A DNA stretch of 64,000 nt from Kitasatospora terrestris (GCF_039542905.1 NZ_BAABIS010000001.1:7564001-7628000); one strand, 5' to 3'; shown: positions 32,998 to 41,231, counted from the stretch's first letter. The notes: a model not told the origin generated them from the letters alone. Translations and numbers: made by a program.

Positions 32998-33032
32998 CCT
33001 GACGGAACGTCGGAGCGAGGTGTCGCGTCAGG
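32998..33032 (-). promoter_or_regulatory. Hairpin overlapping the leader-peptide stop upstream of the EF-G paralogue
   Basis: CCTGACG (33032-33026 on the minus strand) can pair with CGTCAGG (33004-32998), leaving a 21-nt loop. The TGA of the putative 34-codon leader ORF lies inside the first arm. A ribosome stopped there would prevent pairing, which is the logic of translation-sensitive attenuation. Function is inferred. Confidence 0.35.
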
Positions 33033-33132
33033 ACGTCCGGTGGCGGCCGCGCAGCCGGCACCGGGCGGACGGGGACACCAGGATCACCTCGAACCGCGAC
33101 GCGGGAACGACGAGGACGCAGCGCTCACGCAT
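33028..33132 (-). CDS. Putative 34-residue leader peptide upstream of the EF-G paralogue
   Basis: ATG at 33132, TGA at 33030-33028, preceded by a purine-rich GGAGGGGGGCGAGGGGC, a strong ribosome site. It starts MRERCVLVVPASRF and ends rich in Arg. No homologue is recognised. The 303-bp gap between P450 and EF-G genes is long for this region. The small ORF could be a regulatory leader, a small protein or a chance frame. Confidence 0.4.
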   Translation of the reverse strand: MRERCVLVVPASRFEVILVSPSARCRLRGRHRTS

Positions 33133-33251
33133 GCCCCTCGCCCCCCTCCGGACCCGTCACGGTGCGCGCGGCCCGAACCGGCGGCGCGCTCTGGGAGCCG
33201 AGTCTAGGAGCAACCCGCCTGCCCGGCCACGCAATTAGCGGGCGTCCGCCG

Positions 33252-34541
33252 TCAGCCGACGGTCGCCGGGGTCGGGCCGGCGGGGCGGACGGTGAGCCCG
33301 AAGGCGGCGGCGGGTGCGGGCCCGTGGAAGGCCACCGTGCGTGCGGGGAGCAGCAGTTCGAGCAGGGCCAGCATCTCCCGCTGGGCGAAGCGGATGCCCA
33401 GGCAGGCGCGGGCGCCGATGCCGAACGGCAGGTACGCGCCCTGCTGCGCGGGCCGCCCGCCGGGCTCGGTGAACCGGCGCGGGTCGAAGCGCCCGGGCTC
33501 CGCCCAGAGCCCGGGATCGCGGTGGGTGAGGTACGGGCAGCTGAGGACGTCGCTGCCGGCCTCGATGCGGTGGCTGAGCAGGACGTCGTCGACGATCGCC
33601 CGCCGCGGCAGCATCCACGCCGACGGGTACAGCCGCAGCGCCTCGGACGCCAGCGCGTCGATCGCCGTGCGGCGCCCCGCGGAGCCGTCCGGCCCGGCGG
33701 CGAGCGCCCACGCACGGGCCTCGGGGGCGCCGTCGAGCAGCAGGTACAGCCAGGTCAGGGTGGACGCCGTGGTCTCGTGCCCGGCCATCAGCAGGGTCAC
33801 CAGCTCGTCGCGGATCAGCGCGTCGGTGTACTCCGGCCGCTCCTCGCCCGCCTCGACCAGCAGGTGCAGCAGCCCCGGCCCGTCCGGACCGGCCTCACCC
33901 GTCCGGGCGGCCGCGATCGCCCGGTGCGCCACCTCGTCGATCCGCGCCAGGTCCGCCGCGACGGCCGGCGGCGGCTCCACCGCGTCGGCCGGAAGGCTCG
34001 GCAGCGCCTCGACGACCGCCGCGACCCCGCCGAGCTGCTCCGCCGTCGCCGCGTCCACCGGATGGCCGGTCAGCGCCCGCCAGACGGTGTCCAGCGCGAA
34101 GAGCCGCATCTCCTCGCCGACGTCCACCGGCTCGCCGGTCCGCGCGTGGCCCGCCCAGCGCTCGGCCGTCGCGCGGGCCGCCGCCTCCAGCCGGTGCTGG
34201 TAGCGGCGCATCCCCGGCCCGGTGAACTGCGCCTGCAGCAGCCGCCGCTGGTTGCGCCACGCCTCGCCGGACGCCGACAGCACGCCGTCGCCGACCAGCA
34301 TCCGCGCCCGGTGCGAGCGCTTCGCGTACGTTTCCGGGTGCAGCGCCAGCACGTGCTGCACCGCCGCCGGATCCGTCACCACCACCGTCGGCGGCCCCTC
34401 GCCCAGCCGGAACCCCGCGACCCCGCCCAGCTCCCGCTGCGCCCGCGCCATCAACTCCACCAGCGGCCGCCGCCCGGCCCGCCACTCGGCGACCGCGGCG
34501 GCGTCCAACTCGGGTACCTCACGGACGACTGCGGTGGCCAT
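33252..34541 (-). CDS. Cytochrome P450
   Basis: 429 residues from the ATG at 34541 (GAGGAG upstream). The I-helix motif is LMAGHETTAS (251-260, Ala-Gly-x-Glu-Thr), the K-helix ExxR is EALR (300-303), and the haem loop is FGIGARACLG with axial Cys380. All signature residues are present, so it should be an active haem monooxygenase. There is no ferredoxin or reductase gene next to it, so redox partners must come from elsewhere. It is the lone oxidative gene here, with no biosynthetic cluster around it, and the substrate is unknown. Confidence 0.93.
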   Translation of the reverse strand: MATAVVREVPELDAAAVAEWRAGRRPLVELMARAQRELGGVAGFRLGEGPPTVVVTDPAAVQHVLALHPETYAKRSHRARMLVGDGVLSASGEAWRNQRRLLQAQFTGPGMRRYQHRLEAAARATAERWAGHARTGEPVDVGEEMRLFALDTVWRALTGHPVDAATAEQLGGVAAVVEALPSLPADAVEPPPAVAADLARIDEVAHRAIAAARTGEAGPDGPGLLHLLVEAGEERPEYTDALIRDELVTLLMAGHETTASTLTWLYLLLDGAPEARAWALAAGPDGSAGRRTAIDALASEALRLYPSAWMLPRRAIVDDVLLSHRIEAGSDVLSCPYLTHRDPGLWAEPGRFDPRRFTEPGGRPAQQGAYLPFGIGARACLGIRFAQREMLALLELLLPARTVAFHGPAPAAAFGLTVRPAGPTPATVG

Positions 34542-34738
34542 CGGGCTGCTCCTCGGCGACGTACGACGTGCGAAGGCTGACCTGACGGAGTGTACGCAGC
34601 CGGTGACGCCCCGGGGGAGGGGCGCCCGCGGGCTCCCCGGTGCGGCCCGGCGTCGACCCGCGCCGACCTGCGCCGAGCGGCCCGCCCGGCCCAGACTGGT
34701 GGCGGACCACCCACCGCCGTACCCGGCCGGAGGCGCCG

Positions 34739-35614
34739 ATGCTGCTCGGACTGACCGCGGCCCTCGCCGCGACCGCGTGCTTCGGATTCGGCTCGGTCTT
34801 CCAGGCGCGCGGCGCCCGCGCCGCGCCCCACGCCGACCGGGTCCGGGCCGGGCTGCTGGCCGCGCTGGTGCGCAGCTGGCCGTTCGTCCTCGGCACCGTC
34901 ATGGACATCGCGGGCTTCGCGCTGAGCATCGTCGCGCTGCGCACGCTCCCGCTGTTCACCGTGCAGGCGGTCACCAACGCCAGCCTCGCGGTCACCGCGC
35001 TGGCCGCCGTCCGGATGCTCGGCACCCACCTGCACCGCAGCGACACGGCGGGCATCACCGCCGTCGTCGCCGGCCTGCTGCTGCTCACCGTCGGCTCCGG
35101 CACCGAGGGCCGGGAGGACGCCCCGTCGGCGTTCCACCTGGCGCTGCTCGGCACCACCGCGCTGATGCTGGTCGGCACCGCCCTGCTCGCGCGCCGGGCC
35201 GGCAACGCGGCCGCCGCCGGGCTCGGCCTGCTCGCGGGCGTCGGCTTCGGCGTCACCAGCCTCGCCGTCCGGGTACTCGACGCGAGCAGCATCACCGCGG
35301 TGCTCGCCGACCCGGCCACGTACGCGCTGGCGCTCGGCGGGGTCGGCGGCTACGTCGCGTACGCGCTCGCCCTGCAACGCGGCACCGTCACCGCCGCGAC
35401 CGCGGCCGGAACCCTGTCGGAGACCTTCGGCCCGGCGGTGGTCGGGGTGCTGGCGCTCGGCGACACCGCCAGGCCCGGCTACGCCTGGTGCGCGGTGCTC
35501 GGCTTCCTCCTCGCGGTCGGCGGCACCTTCCTGCTCGCCCGCTTCGCCGAACCCGAACCCGGCACCGACCCCACCGCCGACCACCCCGCCGAACGCGCCC
35601 CCGCGCCCCGCTAG
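34739..35614 (+). CDS. DMT superfamily (EamA-like) transporter
   Basis: 291 residues from the ATG at 34739, with GGAGG upstream. About ten helices are seen, with an internal two-fold repeat. Typical pieces are LGLTAALAATACFGFGSVFQARGARAAP, TLPLFTVQAVTNASLAVTALAA and ALQRGTVTAATAAGTLSETFGPAVVGVLALGD. Drug/metabolite transporters of this type export small metabolites. It is divergent from the P450 gene across about 200 bp. The substrate cannot be inferred. Confidence 0.83.
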   Translation: MLLGLTAALAATACFGFGSVFQARGARAAPHADRVRAGLLAALVRSWPFVLGTVMDIAGFALSIVALRTLPLFTVQAVTNASLAVTALAAVRMLGTHLHRSDTAGITAVVAGLLLLTVGSGTEGREDAPSAFHLALLGTTALMLVGTALLARRAGNAAAAGLGLLAGVGFGVTSLAVRVLDASSITAVLADPATYALALGGVGGYVAYALALQRGTVTAATAAGTLSETFGPAVVGVLALGDTARPGYAWCAVLGFLLAVGGTFLLARFAEPEPGTDPTADHPAERAPAPR

Positions 35615-35735
35615 ACCGCTCCCGCCGGGCCGTCGCCCTCGGACCGCGTCGGACAGCCGGAGGCAGGCGGCCGCCGGAACCGACGGCCCCGGTTGCTCGT
35701 CGTCCGTGTCGACACGACGTCACCAGGGGGACCGG

Positions 35736-36155
35736 ATGCTGCTCGACATCCTGCTCGGAGTGCTGACCCTGCTGCCGGTGCCCGGCGGCGGTGAGCGGCG
35801 GCGGGCCCGGAAGCTGACCGCGGCGGTCGAGGCGGGGCAGGTGGTGAGCTTCGAGGGCAGCGCGATCGGCGACCGACCGTACTGCCGGCCGACGATCGGC
35901 TTCCTGAGCGCCTCCCGGAGCACGCTCGCGGTCGCGCCGACCGAGGAGCCGGGCCTGAACCGGCGGCCGGTCCCGCTGGTGCACCTGGAGCTGGTCCGGG
36001 TGCGCGAGCGGGCGAAGACCGACCCCGCCGCGGTCCGCCGCTCCTGGCAGGTGGCCGAGTGCCGCGACCGCGGGGAGCCGGTGCTGTTCGCGTGCTCCCC
36101 CGCGTACATGCCGCTGCTCACCGCCACCCTGCGCGAGCAGGTCGCCACGGGCTGA
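35736..36155 (+). CDS. Unrecognised 139-residue protein with hydrophobic N-terminus
   Basis: The ATG at 35736 follows a GGGGG ribosome site. A hydrophobic N-terminus (LLDILLGVLTLLPVPGG) is followed by a basic stretch and a beta-rich domain (about 30-139) with VVSFEGSAIGDRPYCRPTIGFLSASRSTLAV. A PH-like or small beta-sandwich fold is possible. It may be a single-pass membrane protein. Codon composition supports it as a real gene, but I do not recognise the family. Confidence 0.6.
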   Translation: MLLDILLGVLTLLPVPGGGERRRARKLTAAVEAGQVVSFEGSAIGDRPYCRPTIGFLSASRSTLAVAPTEEPGLNRRPVPLVHLELVRVRERAKTDPAAVRRSWQVAECRDRGEPVLFACSPAYMPLLTATLREQVATG

Positions 36156-36228
36156 CACCCCGGTCGCCCGTCGGGCGGTGCGGTGGGATCGTGGGGAGCC
36201 GAACGTACCCCCGACCGGGCAGGTGCAC

Positions 36229-36999
36229 ATGGGCTCGGACGACACCCGACAGGGCGAAACCCCGGTGGCGCTGATCACCGGAGCCTCCTCCGGCATCGGC
36301 GCCGCCACCGCCGACCGCCTGGCCGGAGCCGGCTGGCGCTTACTCCTCTCCGGCACCGACCCCGACCGGCTGGCCGAGGTCGCCGACCGCACCGGCGGCA
36401 AGGCGCTGCCGCAGGACCTCTCCACCCCGGACGGCCCACGCCTGCTGGCCGACGCGGCGCTCGCCGCCACCGGCCAGGTGGACGTGCTGGTCGCCAGCGC
36501 CGGGCTGGGCTGGCGCGGCCCGTTCGTCCAGACGCCGCCGGACGCCGTGGACCGGATGCTGGAGGTCAACCTGGGCGCCCCGCTGCGCCTGGCCCGGGAG
36601 CTGCTGCCGGGCATGCTGGCCCGCCGGCACGGCCGGATCGTGCTGCTCGGTTCGATGGCCGGCCAGGTGGGCGTCCGCGACGAGACCGCGTACGCCGCCA
36701 CCAAGGCGGGGCTGGCGATGTTCGCCGAGAGCCTCTGGTACGAGCTGCGCGGCACCGGCGTCGACGTCCGGATCGTGCTGCCCGGCCCGGTCGACACCCC
36801 GTTCTTCGCCCGGCGCGGCACCCCCTACCAGCGGGAGCGGCCCCGCCCGGTGTCCGCCGGGAAGGTCGCCGACTCGGTGGTCGCCACCATCACCACCCGC
36901 CGCGACCGGGTGTTCGTGCCGGCGTGGCTCGCCGGGCCGGCCCGCATCCACGGCCTCGCCCCGGGCGCGTTCCGGCGGCTGGCGGACCGGTTCGGCTGA
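36229..36999 (+). CDS. Short-chain dehydrogenase/reductase containing a TTA codon
   Basis: 256 residues from the ATG at 36229 (weak GCAGG upstream; a GTG at 36178 is an alternative). The cofactor motif VALITGASSGIGAATADRL (Gly-x3-Gly-x-Gly), VLVASAGLGW, catalytic Ser in LLGSMAGQ and YAATK (Tyr-x3-Lys) are all present. The substrate is unknown. Codon 38 is TTA (36340-36342), the only one I found in the window. In streptomycetes TTA is read by the bldA tRNA, so translation may depend on developmental stage. The stop overlaps the start of the next gene. Confidence 0.9.
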   Translation: MGSDDTRQGETPVALITGASSGIGAATADRLAGAGWRLLLSGTDPDRLAEVADRTGGKALPQDLSTPDGPRLLADAALAATGQVDVLVASAGLGWRGPFVQTPPDAVDRMLEVNLGAPLRLARELLPGMLARRHGRIVLLGSMAGQVGVRDETAYAATKAGLAMFAESLWYELRGTGVDVRIVLPGPVDTPFFARRGTPYQRERPRPVSAGKVADSVVATITTRRDRVFVPAWLAGPARIHGLAPGAFRRLADRFG

Positions 37000-37733
37000 T
37001 GCGCGCCACCGCCGCGACGGGCGCGGCCGCTGCGGCGGCCGCGGGCGTCGAGCTGCTGCACCTGGCACCGGCCGCCGTCCGGCTGCCACCCGTCCGCCAC
37101 CACCTGGCACGGCGCACCGCCGGGTACGGCGAACGCCCCGGGCACGTCGCGCTGACCTTCGACGACGGGCCCGACCCGACGGGCACCCCGCCCGTCCTGG
37201 ACGCCCTCGACCGGATCGGCGCCCGCGCCACCTTCTTCCTGCTCGGCGACGCCCTGGAACGCCACCCCGACCTGGGGCGCGAGCTGGTCCTGCGCGGCCA
37301 CGAGGTCGCCGTGCACGGCTGGCACCACCGCGTCCCGTGGTACCCGGCGCCCCGCCGCGACCTGGCCGAGCTGCGCCGCACCCGGGACGCCGTCACCGCG
37401 TACTGCTGCGAGGAGCCGCAGTGGTACCGGCCGCCGTACGGGGTGCTCACCGCGGGCCTCGCCGCGGCATCCCGCCGGCTCGGGCTGCGCCCCGTGCTGT
37501 GGACGGCCTGGGGCCGCGACTGGACCGACGACGCCACCCCCGCCTCGGTGCTCGCCGCCGCCGCCCCCCGCCTGCGCCCCGGCGCCACCCTGCTCCTGCA
37601 CGACTCCGACTGCACCTCCGCCCCGGGCTCCTGGCGGACCACCCTGGCCGCCCTCCCCCTGATCGCCGACCACTGCGCCGCCCGCGGCCTGGCCCTCGGC
37701 CCCCTCCGCGACCACGCGGTCCCGGCGGCCTGA
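36999..37733 (+). CDS. NodB-type polysaccharide deacetylase
   Basis: 244 residues; the ATG at 36999 overlaps the SDR stop (TGATG). The NodB fold has HVALTFDDGPDPTGTPP (catalytic Asp pair), AVHGWHHR (metal His ligands), the RPPYG motif and LLLHDSD near the C-terminus. All five motifs are present. It is a short Ala-rich N-terminus rather than a clear signal peptide, so location is uncertain. Family members remove N- or O-acetyl groups from chitin oligomers, peptidoglycan or xylan. Coupling to the SDR suggests co-regulation, including by the TTA codon upstream. Confidence 0.88.
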   Translation: MRATAATGAAAAAAAGVELLHLAPAAVRLPPVRHHLARRTAGYGERPGHVALTFDDGPDPTGTPPVLDALDRIGARATFFLLGDALERHPDLGRELVLRGHEVAVHGWHHRVPWYPAPRRDLAELRRTRDAVTAYCCEEPQWYRPPYGVLTAGLAAASRRLGLRPVLWTAWGRDWTDDATPASVLAAAAPRLRPGATLLLHDSDCTSAPGSWRTTLAALPLIADHCAARGLALGPLRDHAVPAA

Positions 37734-37842
37734 CGGCCCTGGCGGCGGGTCACCTGGCGGAGACGGTGCGCCACGGGACGGCGGCTGCCCGGCCGGCGGC
37801 CGTGGAGGGGATCCCGCCGTCGAACGGCGCTGCCGCAGCGAC

Positions 37843-37880
37843 GCCCCCCGGCAGGGGATCCGCCCCACCTGACGGGGGGC
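37843..37880. terminator. Candidate terminator between convergent deacetylase and glycosyltransferase genes
   Basis: GCCCCCC (37843-37849) pairs with GGGGGGC (37874-37880), with inner CAGG/CCTG and GG/CC pairings that shorten the loop. It lies in the 164-bp convergent gap, which otherwise shows nothing recognisable. Confidence 0.45.
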
Positions 37881-37897
37881 TGCGCCCGGCCGCCGGG

Positions 37898-39007
37898 TCA
37901 GGCGGTCGGCAGGCCCAGGTCGGCGAGGGCCTTGGTGAAGCCGGTGCGCCACGGGGCGGGGGTGGCGCCCAGGGACGGGGCGGGGGCGGGCCGGTCGAGG
38001 GCGGCGAGGGCGCTGCGGACGACGTCGGAGGGGTGGGCGGAGGTGACGTCGGCGTGGCCGAGCTCCAGTTCGTGCTGGAGGTTGTCGCGGCCGTGCCCCT
38101 GGACGACGTCCAGCAGCAGCAGGCGCCGCCCGATCGCGCGGGCCTCGCTGCAGGTGTCGCCGGAGCTGGTGACGACCAGGTCGGCGGCGGCCATCAGCGC
38201 GGGCATCCGGTCGGTCCAGCCGTACGGGTGCAGCCGGGGCCGGGTGCGGGCGGTGGTGCGCAGCCGGCGCTCGAGCTCGGTGTTGCTGCCGGCGACGGCG
38301 AGGACGTGCGGGCCGGCGTCGGAGAGTTCGGCGGCGGCGCGGGCGAGCGGCCCGAGGCCCCAGGAGCCGGACATCAGCAGCACGCACCGGGCGTCGTCGG
38401 GCACCCCGGTCTCGGCGCGGGCCTCCGCCCGGGTGGGCGGCCGGTAGAAGGGGTCGCGCAGCGGCGCGGGCAGGACGGCGACCGGGGCGTGCGGCCGGTA
38501 GCGGCGGACGGCGCAGGCGGCGACCTCCGAGGTGACCAGGAAGAGGTCGGTGCCGTCCTGGACCCAGAGCCGGTGCGGGGTGACGTCGGTGCACAGCACC
38601 ATGTGCCGGACACCGGCGGGCCAGGTGGCGAGCAGCTGGTTGACGGCGGAGGTGGCGGTGGCGAACACCGAGACGACGAGCCGGGGCCGCTGCCGGGCGA
38701 GGAGCCCGCGCAGCGCCGGGACCAGGCGCCGCCGGGCTGCGGCGTCGGCGGCGAGGGCGATCCGGGCGCCGGGCCGCAGCGCCGAGAAGTGGAAGGCGTC
38801 GTACACGCCGGGAAGGGCGAGCAGCCGGCGGAAGACCGCCTCGCCGGCCGCGCCGGAGTGGTCGCCGAGCAGGGCCATGGCGTCCACCGTGTCGGTGGTC
38901 CAGCCGTGTTCCTCCAGGGTGTCGGCACAGGCCCGGGCCATCACGTCGTGGCCCTGGCCGAGGGAGCCGGAGACCAGCAGGGCGTGCGGCGGGCGGTCGC
39001 CGCTCAG
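37898..39007 (-). CDS. MurG/MGDG-synthase-like glycosyltransferase, apparently CTG-initiated
   Basis: 369 residues if started at CTG (39007-39005), which overlaps the epimerase stop as CTGA. A GT-B fold is seen: the N-terminal LLVSGSLGQGHDVMARA resembles the Gly-rich loop of MGDG synthase/MurG enzymes; CVLLMSGSWGLG begins the donor domain, and LVVTSSGDTCSEARAIGR is the nucleotide-sugar-binding segment. No ATG, GTG or TTG lies between the epimerase stop and residue 22. Starting at GTG 38944 would delete the essential N-terminal loop. It is the third gene of the operon 39961-41085, 39004-39942, 37898-39007. Confidence 0.75.
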   Translation of the reverse strand: MSGDRPPHALLVSGSLGQGHDVMARACADTLEEHGWTTDTVDAMALLGDHSGAAGEAVFRRLLALPGVYDAFHFSALRPGARIALAADAAARRRLVPALRGLLARQRPRLVVSVFATATSAVNQLLATWPAGVRHMVLCTDVTPHRLWVQDGTDLFLVTSEVAACAVRRYRPHAPVAVLPAPLRDPFYRPPTRAEARAETGVPDDARCVLLMSGSWGLGPLARAAAELSDAGPHVLAVAGSNTELERRLRTTARTRPRLHPYGWTDRMPALMAAADLVVTSSGDTCSEARAIGRRLLLLDVVQGHGRDNLQHELELGHADVTSAHPSDVVRSALAALDRPAPAPSLGATPAPWRTGFTKALADLGLPTA

Positions 39008-39942
39008 CGCGGCCCGCCGGTGGTGGCGCGGTACCAGTCGGCGTACCGCTGGACGCCGTCGGCGAAGCTGGTCCGCGGCGACCAGCCGAGCAGGCGCTTG
39101 GCGGCGGCGTTGGAGATCCGGCGGCCGGCGTAGTCGGCGGTGCGGGCCTCGACCTCCTCGACGGTGATCGGGCCGAGCAGCCGGTCGACGGTGTCGGCGA
39201 TCTCCCGGATGGAGATCGCGGTGGCGCCCTCCAGGGCGAAGGTCTGGTCCTGCGCGGCGGGGGACAGCGCCCGGACGTGGGCGTCGGCGAGGTCCTCGAC
39301 GTAGACGAAGTTGCGGGTCTGCAGGCCGCCGCCGGCGATGGTGATCGGCCGGCCGGCCAGCGCGGCCTGCACGAAACGGGCGACCACCAGCTCGTCGCGC
39401 ATCCGCGGCCCGTACGGGATGCCGTAGCGCAGGATCGTGAAGTGCTGGCCGTACAGCTCGCGGTAGCTGTGCATGAGCATCTCGGCGGCGAGCTTGGTGG
39501 CGACGTAGAGGTGGCCGCTGCGGTCGAGGTCGATGGGGGTGCGTTCGTCGAGTTCCTGCTCCTCGCCGTCGAGGGTGGGCTCGGCGAGGGCGGCGCCGTA
39601 CACCCAGACGGTGGAGGCGAGGACGGTGTGGCCGAGCCCGGCGCGGCGGGCGGCCTCCAGGACGGTCTCGGTGCCGTCGATGTTGCAGCGGACCGCACCG
39701 ACCGGGTCGGCGGTGACCTTCTCCACGTCGGCCATGGCGGCCAGGTGGAAGGCGACCTCGCAGCCCTCGAAGGCGCCGGTGAGGCCGGGCAGGTCGAGGA
39801 TGTCGAGGCGGACGTGCTCGGCGGACGGGTTGAGGTAGCGGTCGGCGGTGTCGACGACCAGCACCTCGTGACCGGCGGCCAGCAGCCGGTCGACGACGTG
39901 CGATCCGATGAACCCGCAGCCCCCGGTGACGGCGACGCGCAC
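39004..39942 (-). CDS. NAD-dependent epimerase/dehydratase (extended SDR, sugar nucleotide)
   Basis: 312 residues. The cofactor motif VAVTGGCGFIGSHVVDRLL and VDTADRY (NAD-selective Asp) are followed by a Thr/Ser-Thr active site (ASTVWVYG) and the catalytic YVATK. The substrate domain contains RYGIPYGP and GGGLQTRNFVYVEDLADAH. It resembles UDP-glucose 4-epimerase and dTDP-sugar dehydratase relatives, and the activity cannot be fixed. The gene sits 18 bp after the aminotransferase gene and overlaps the glycosyltransferase gene, suggesting one sugar-nucleotide pathway. Confidence 0.9.
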   Translation of the reverse strand: MRVAVTGGCGFIGSHVVDRLLAAGHEVLVVDTADRYLNPSAEHVRLDILDLPGLTGAFEGCEVAFHLAAMADVEKVTADPVGAVRCNIDGTETVLEAARRAGLGHTVLASTVWVYGAALAEPTLDGEEQELDERTPIDLDRSGHLYVATKLAAEMLMHSYRELYGQHFTILRYGIPYGPRMRDELVVARFVQAALAGRPITIAGGGLQTRNFVYVEDLADAHVRALSPAAQDQTFALEGATAISIREIADTVDRLLGPITVEEVEARTADYAGRRISNAAAKRLLGWSPRTSFADGVQRYADWYRATTGGPR

Positions 39943-39960
39943 GGCGGTGCTCCTTCTCTG

Positions 39961-41085
39961 TCAGCCGGCGAGGCGGCGGTGGACGGCGGTGACGGCGTCG
40001 ATGACCTGGTCGGTCTCGTCCTCGGTCATGTCGGAGAGCACCGGCAGGCAGACCTGCCGGGCGCAGACGTCCTCGGCGACCGGCAGCCGCAGGTCGCGGT
40101 GGGCGGAGAGGACGGGCTGGTGGTGCAGCGGCAGGTCGTACACCTCGCCGGAGAGGCGGACGCCGTGCTCCTCGGCGCAGAGCCGCTTGAACTCGGCCCG
40201 GTCGACGCCGGACGGCAGCAGCGCCACGTACTTGTAGTAGTTGGACCGGCTGCCGGGCGGCTCCAGGACCGGGGTGAGCCCGTCGAGCGCGGTGAGCGCG
40301 GCGTCGTAGCGGCCGGCGACCCGGCGGCGGGTCTCGACGAACTCCTTGAGCCGGCGCAGGTGGACGGTGCCGACGGCGGCGTTCGCCTCGCTGAGCCGCC
40401 AGGAGGCGCCCTCGCGGACGTGGTGGTTGGTGCCGAAGGAGCCCTTGCCCTGGTCGCGGTGGATGCGGGCCTCGTCGCGCAGCTCCGGCGACTCGGTGAG
40501 GATCATGCCGCCCTCGCCGCTGGTCACCACCTTGGTCGGGTAGAACGAGAAGGCCCCGGCGACGCCGAAGGTCCCGGCCGGGCGGCCCTGGAAGCTGCTG
40601 CCGTGGGCGTGCGCCGCGTCCTCGACCAGCGGGATGCCGCGGGCCTCGCAGAGCGCGGCGAGCGCGTCCACCCCGGGGGAGACCAGCCCGCCGATGTGGA
40701 CCAGGACCACCGCCGCGGTGTCGGGGGTGAGCACGGCCTCCACGGTGGCGGCGCTGAGTGCCAGGGTGTCCGGGTCTACGTCCGCGAGCACCGGCCGCCC
40801 GCCCGCGTGCAGCACGGCGCCGGCGGTGGCGTAGAAGGTGACCGCCGGGACGACCACGTCGCGCCCCCGGACGTCCAGGGTGCGCAGGACGATCTCCAGC
40901 GCGGCCGTGCCGCTGGCCACCGCGACGGCGTGCGAGGCGCCGTGCTCGGTGGCGAAGGACTGCTCGAAGCGCTGGGTCCACGGTCCGAGGGTCAGCGCGC
41001 CGGTGCCGAGCATCTCGGTCACCGCCTCCGCCACGGCGGCGCGGTCGGCGTCGTCGAACACGATGCGGGCTGCGGGCACCGCCAC
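39961..41085 (-). CDS. DegT/DnrJ/EryC1-family PLP-dependent sugar aminotransferase
   Basis: 374 residues from the GTG at 41085, chosen because GGAGGTGGACC precedes it. DegT features: LGTGALTLGPWTQRFEQSFA, SGTAALEI (phosphate binding), VVPAVTFYATAGAV, LVEDAAHAHGSSF (cofactor Asp) and the Schiff-base lysine in SFYPTKVVTSGEGGM. It transfers an amino group to a keto-sugar nucleotide. It is first in the three-gene operon with an epimerase and a glycosyltransferase. The remaining steps (dehydratase or nucleotidylyltransferase) are not encoded here. Confidence 0.9.
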   Translation of the reverse strand: MAVPAARIVFDDADRAAVAEAVTEMLGTGALTLGPWTQRFEQSFATEHGASHAVAVASGTAALEIVLRTLDVRGRDVVVPAVTFYATAGAVLHAGGRPVLADVDPDTLALSAATVEAVLTPDTAAVVLVHIGGLVSPGVDALAALCEARGIPLVEDAAHAHGSSFQGRPAGTFGVAGAFSFYPTKVVTSGEGGMILTESPELRDEARIHRDQGKGSFGTNHHVREGASWRLSEANAAVGTVHLRRLKEFVETRRRVAGRYDAALTALDGLTPVLEPPGSRSNYYKYVALLPSGVDRAEFKRLCAEEHGVRLSGEVYDLPLHHQPVLSAHRDLRLPVAEDVCARQVCLPVLSDMTEDETDQVIDAVTAVHRRLAG

Positions 41086-41217
41086 GGTCCACCTCCAGGG
41101 AGTCACTGCGGGAACGGGACGAACCCGGACACACCACGCTACGTCGGGCGGGCCCGGATGTGGGGAGGCATGGTCGGCCGGGCGGGTGAGAGCGTGCTCC
41201 GTGGGCGTGATGAGATA

Positions 41218-41231
41218 TCTTGATGTCAAGA
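41218..41231 (+). promoter_or_regulatory. TCTTGA-TG-TCAAGA palindrome upstream of icd
   Basis: Perfect 6-base arms around a TG centre, 27 bp before the GTG start and next to a -10-like TAGACG (41237-41242). The position fits an operator or activator site controlling icd. I do not know which regulator reads it. Confidence 0.6.

Noticed and set aside
36825..39698. A 957-codon open frame on the minus strand across SDR, deacetylase and glycosyltransferase genes
   Set aside because: It is antisense to, or out of frame with, genes with clear family motifs; long empty frames are expected at this GC content and its translation is low-complexity Arg/Pro/Ala.
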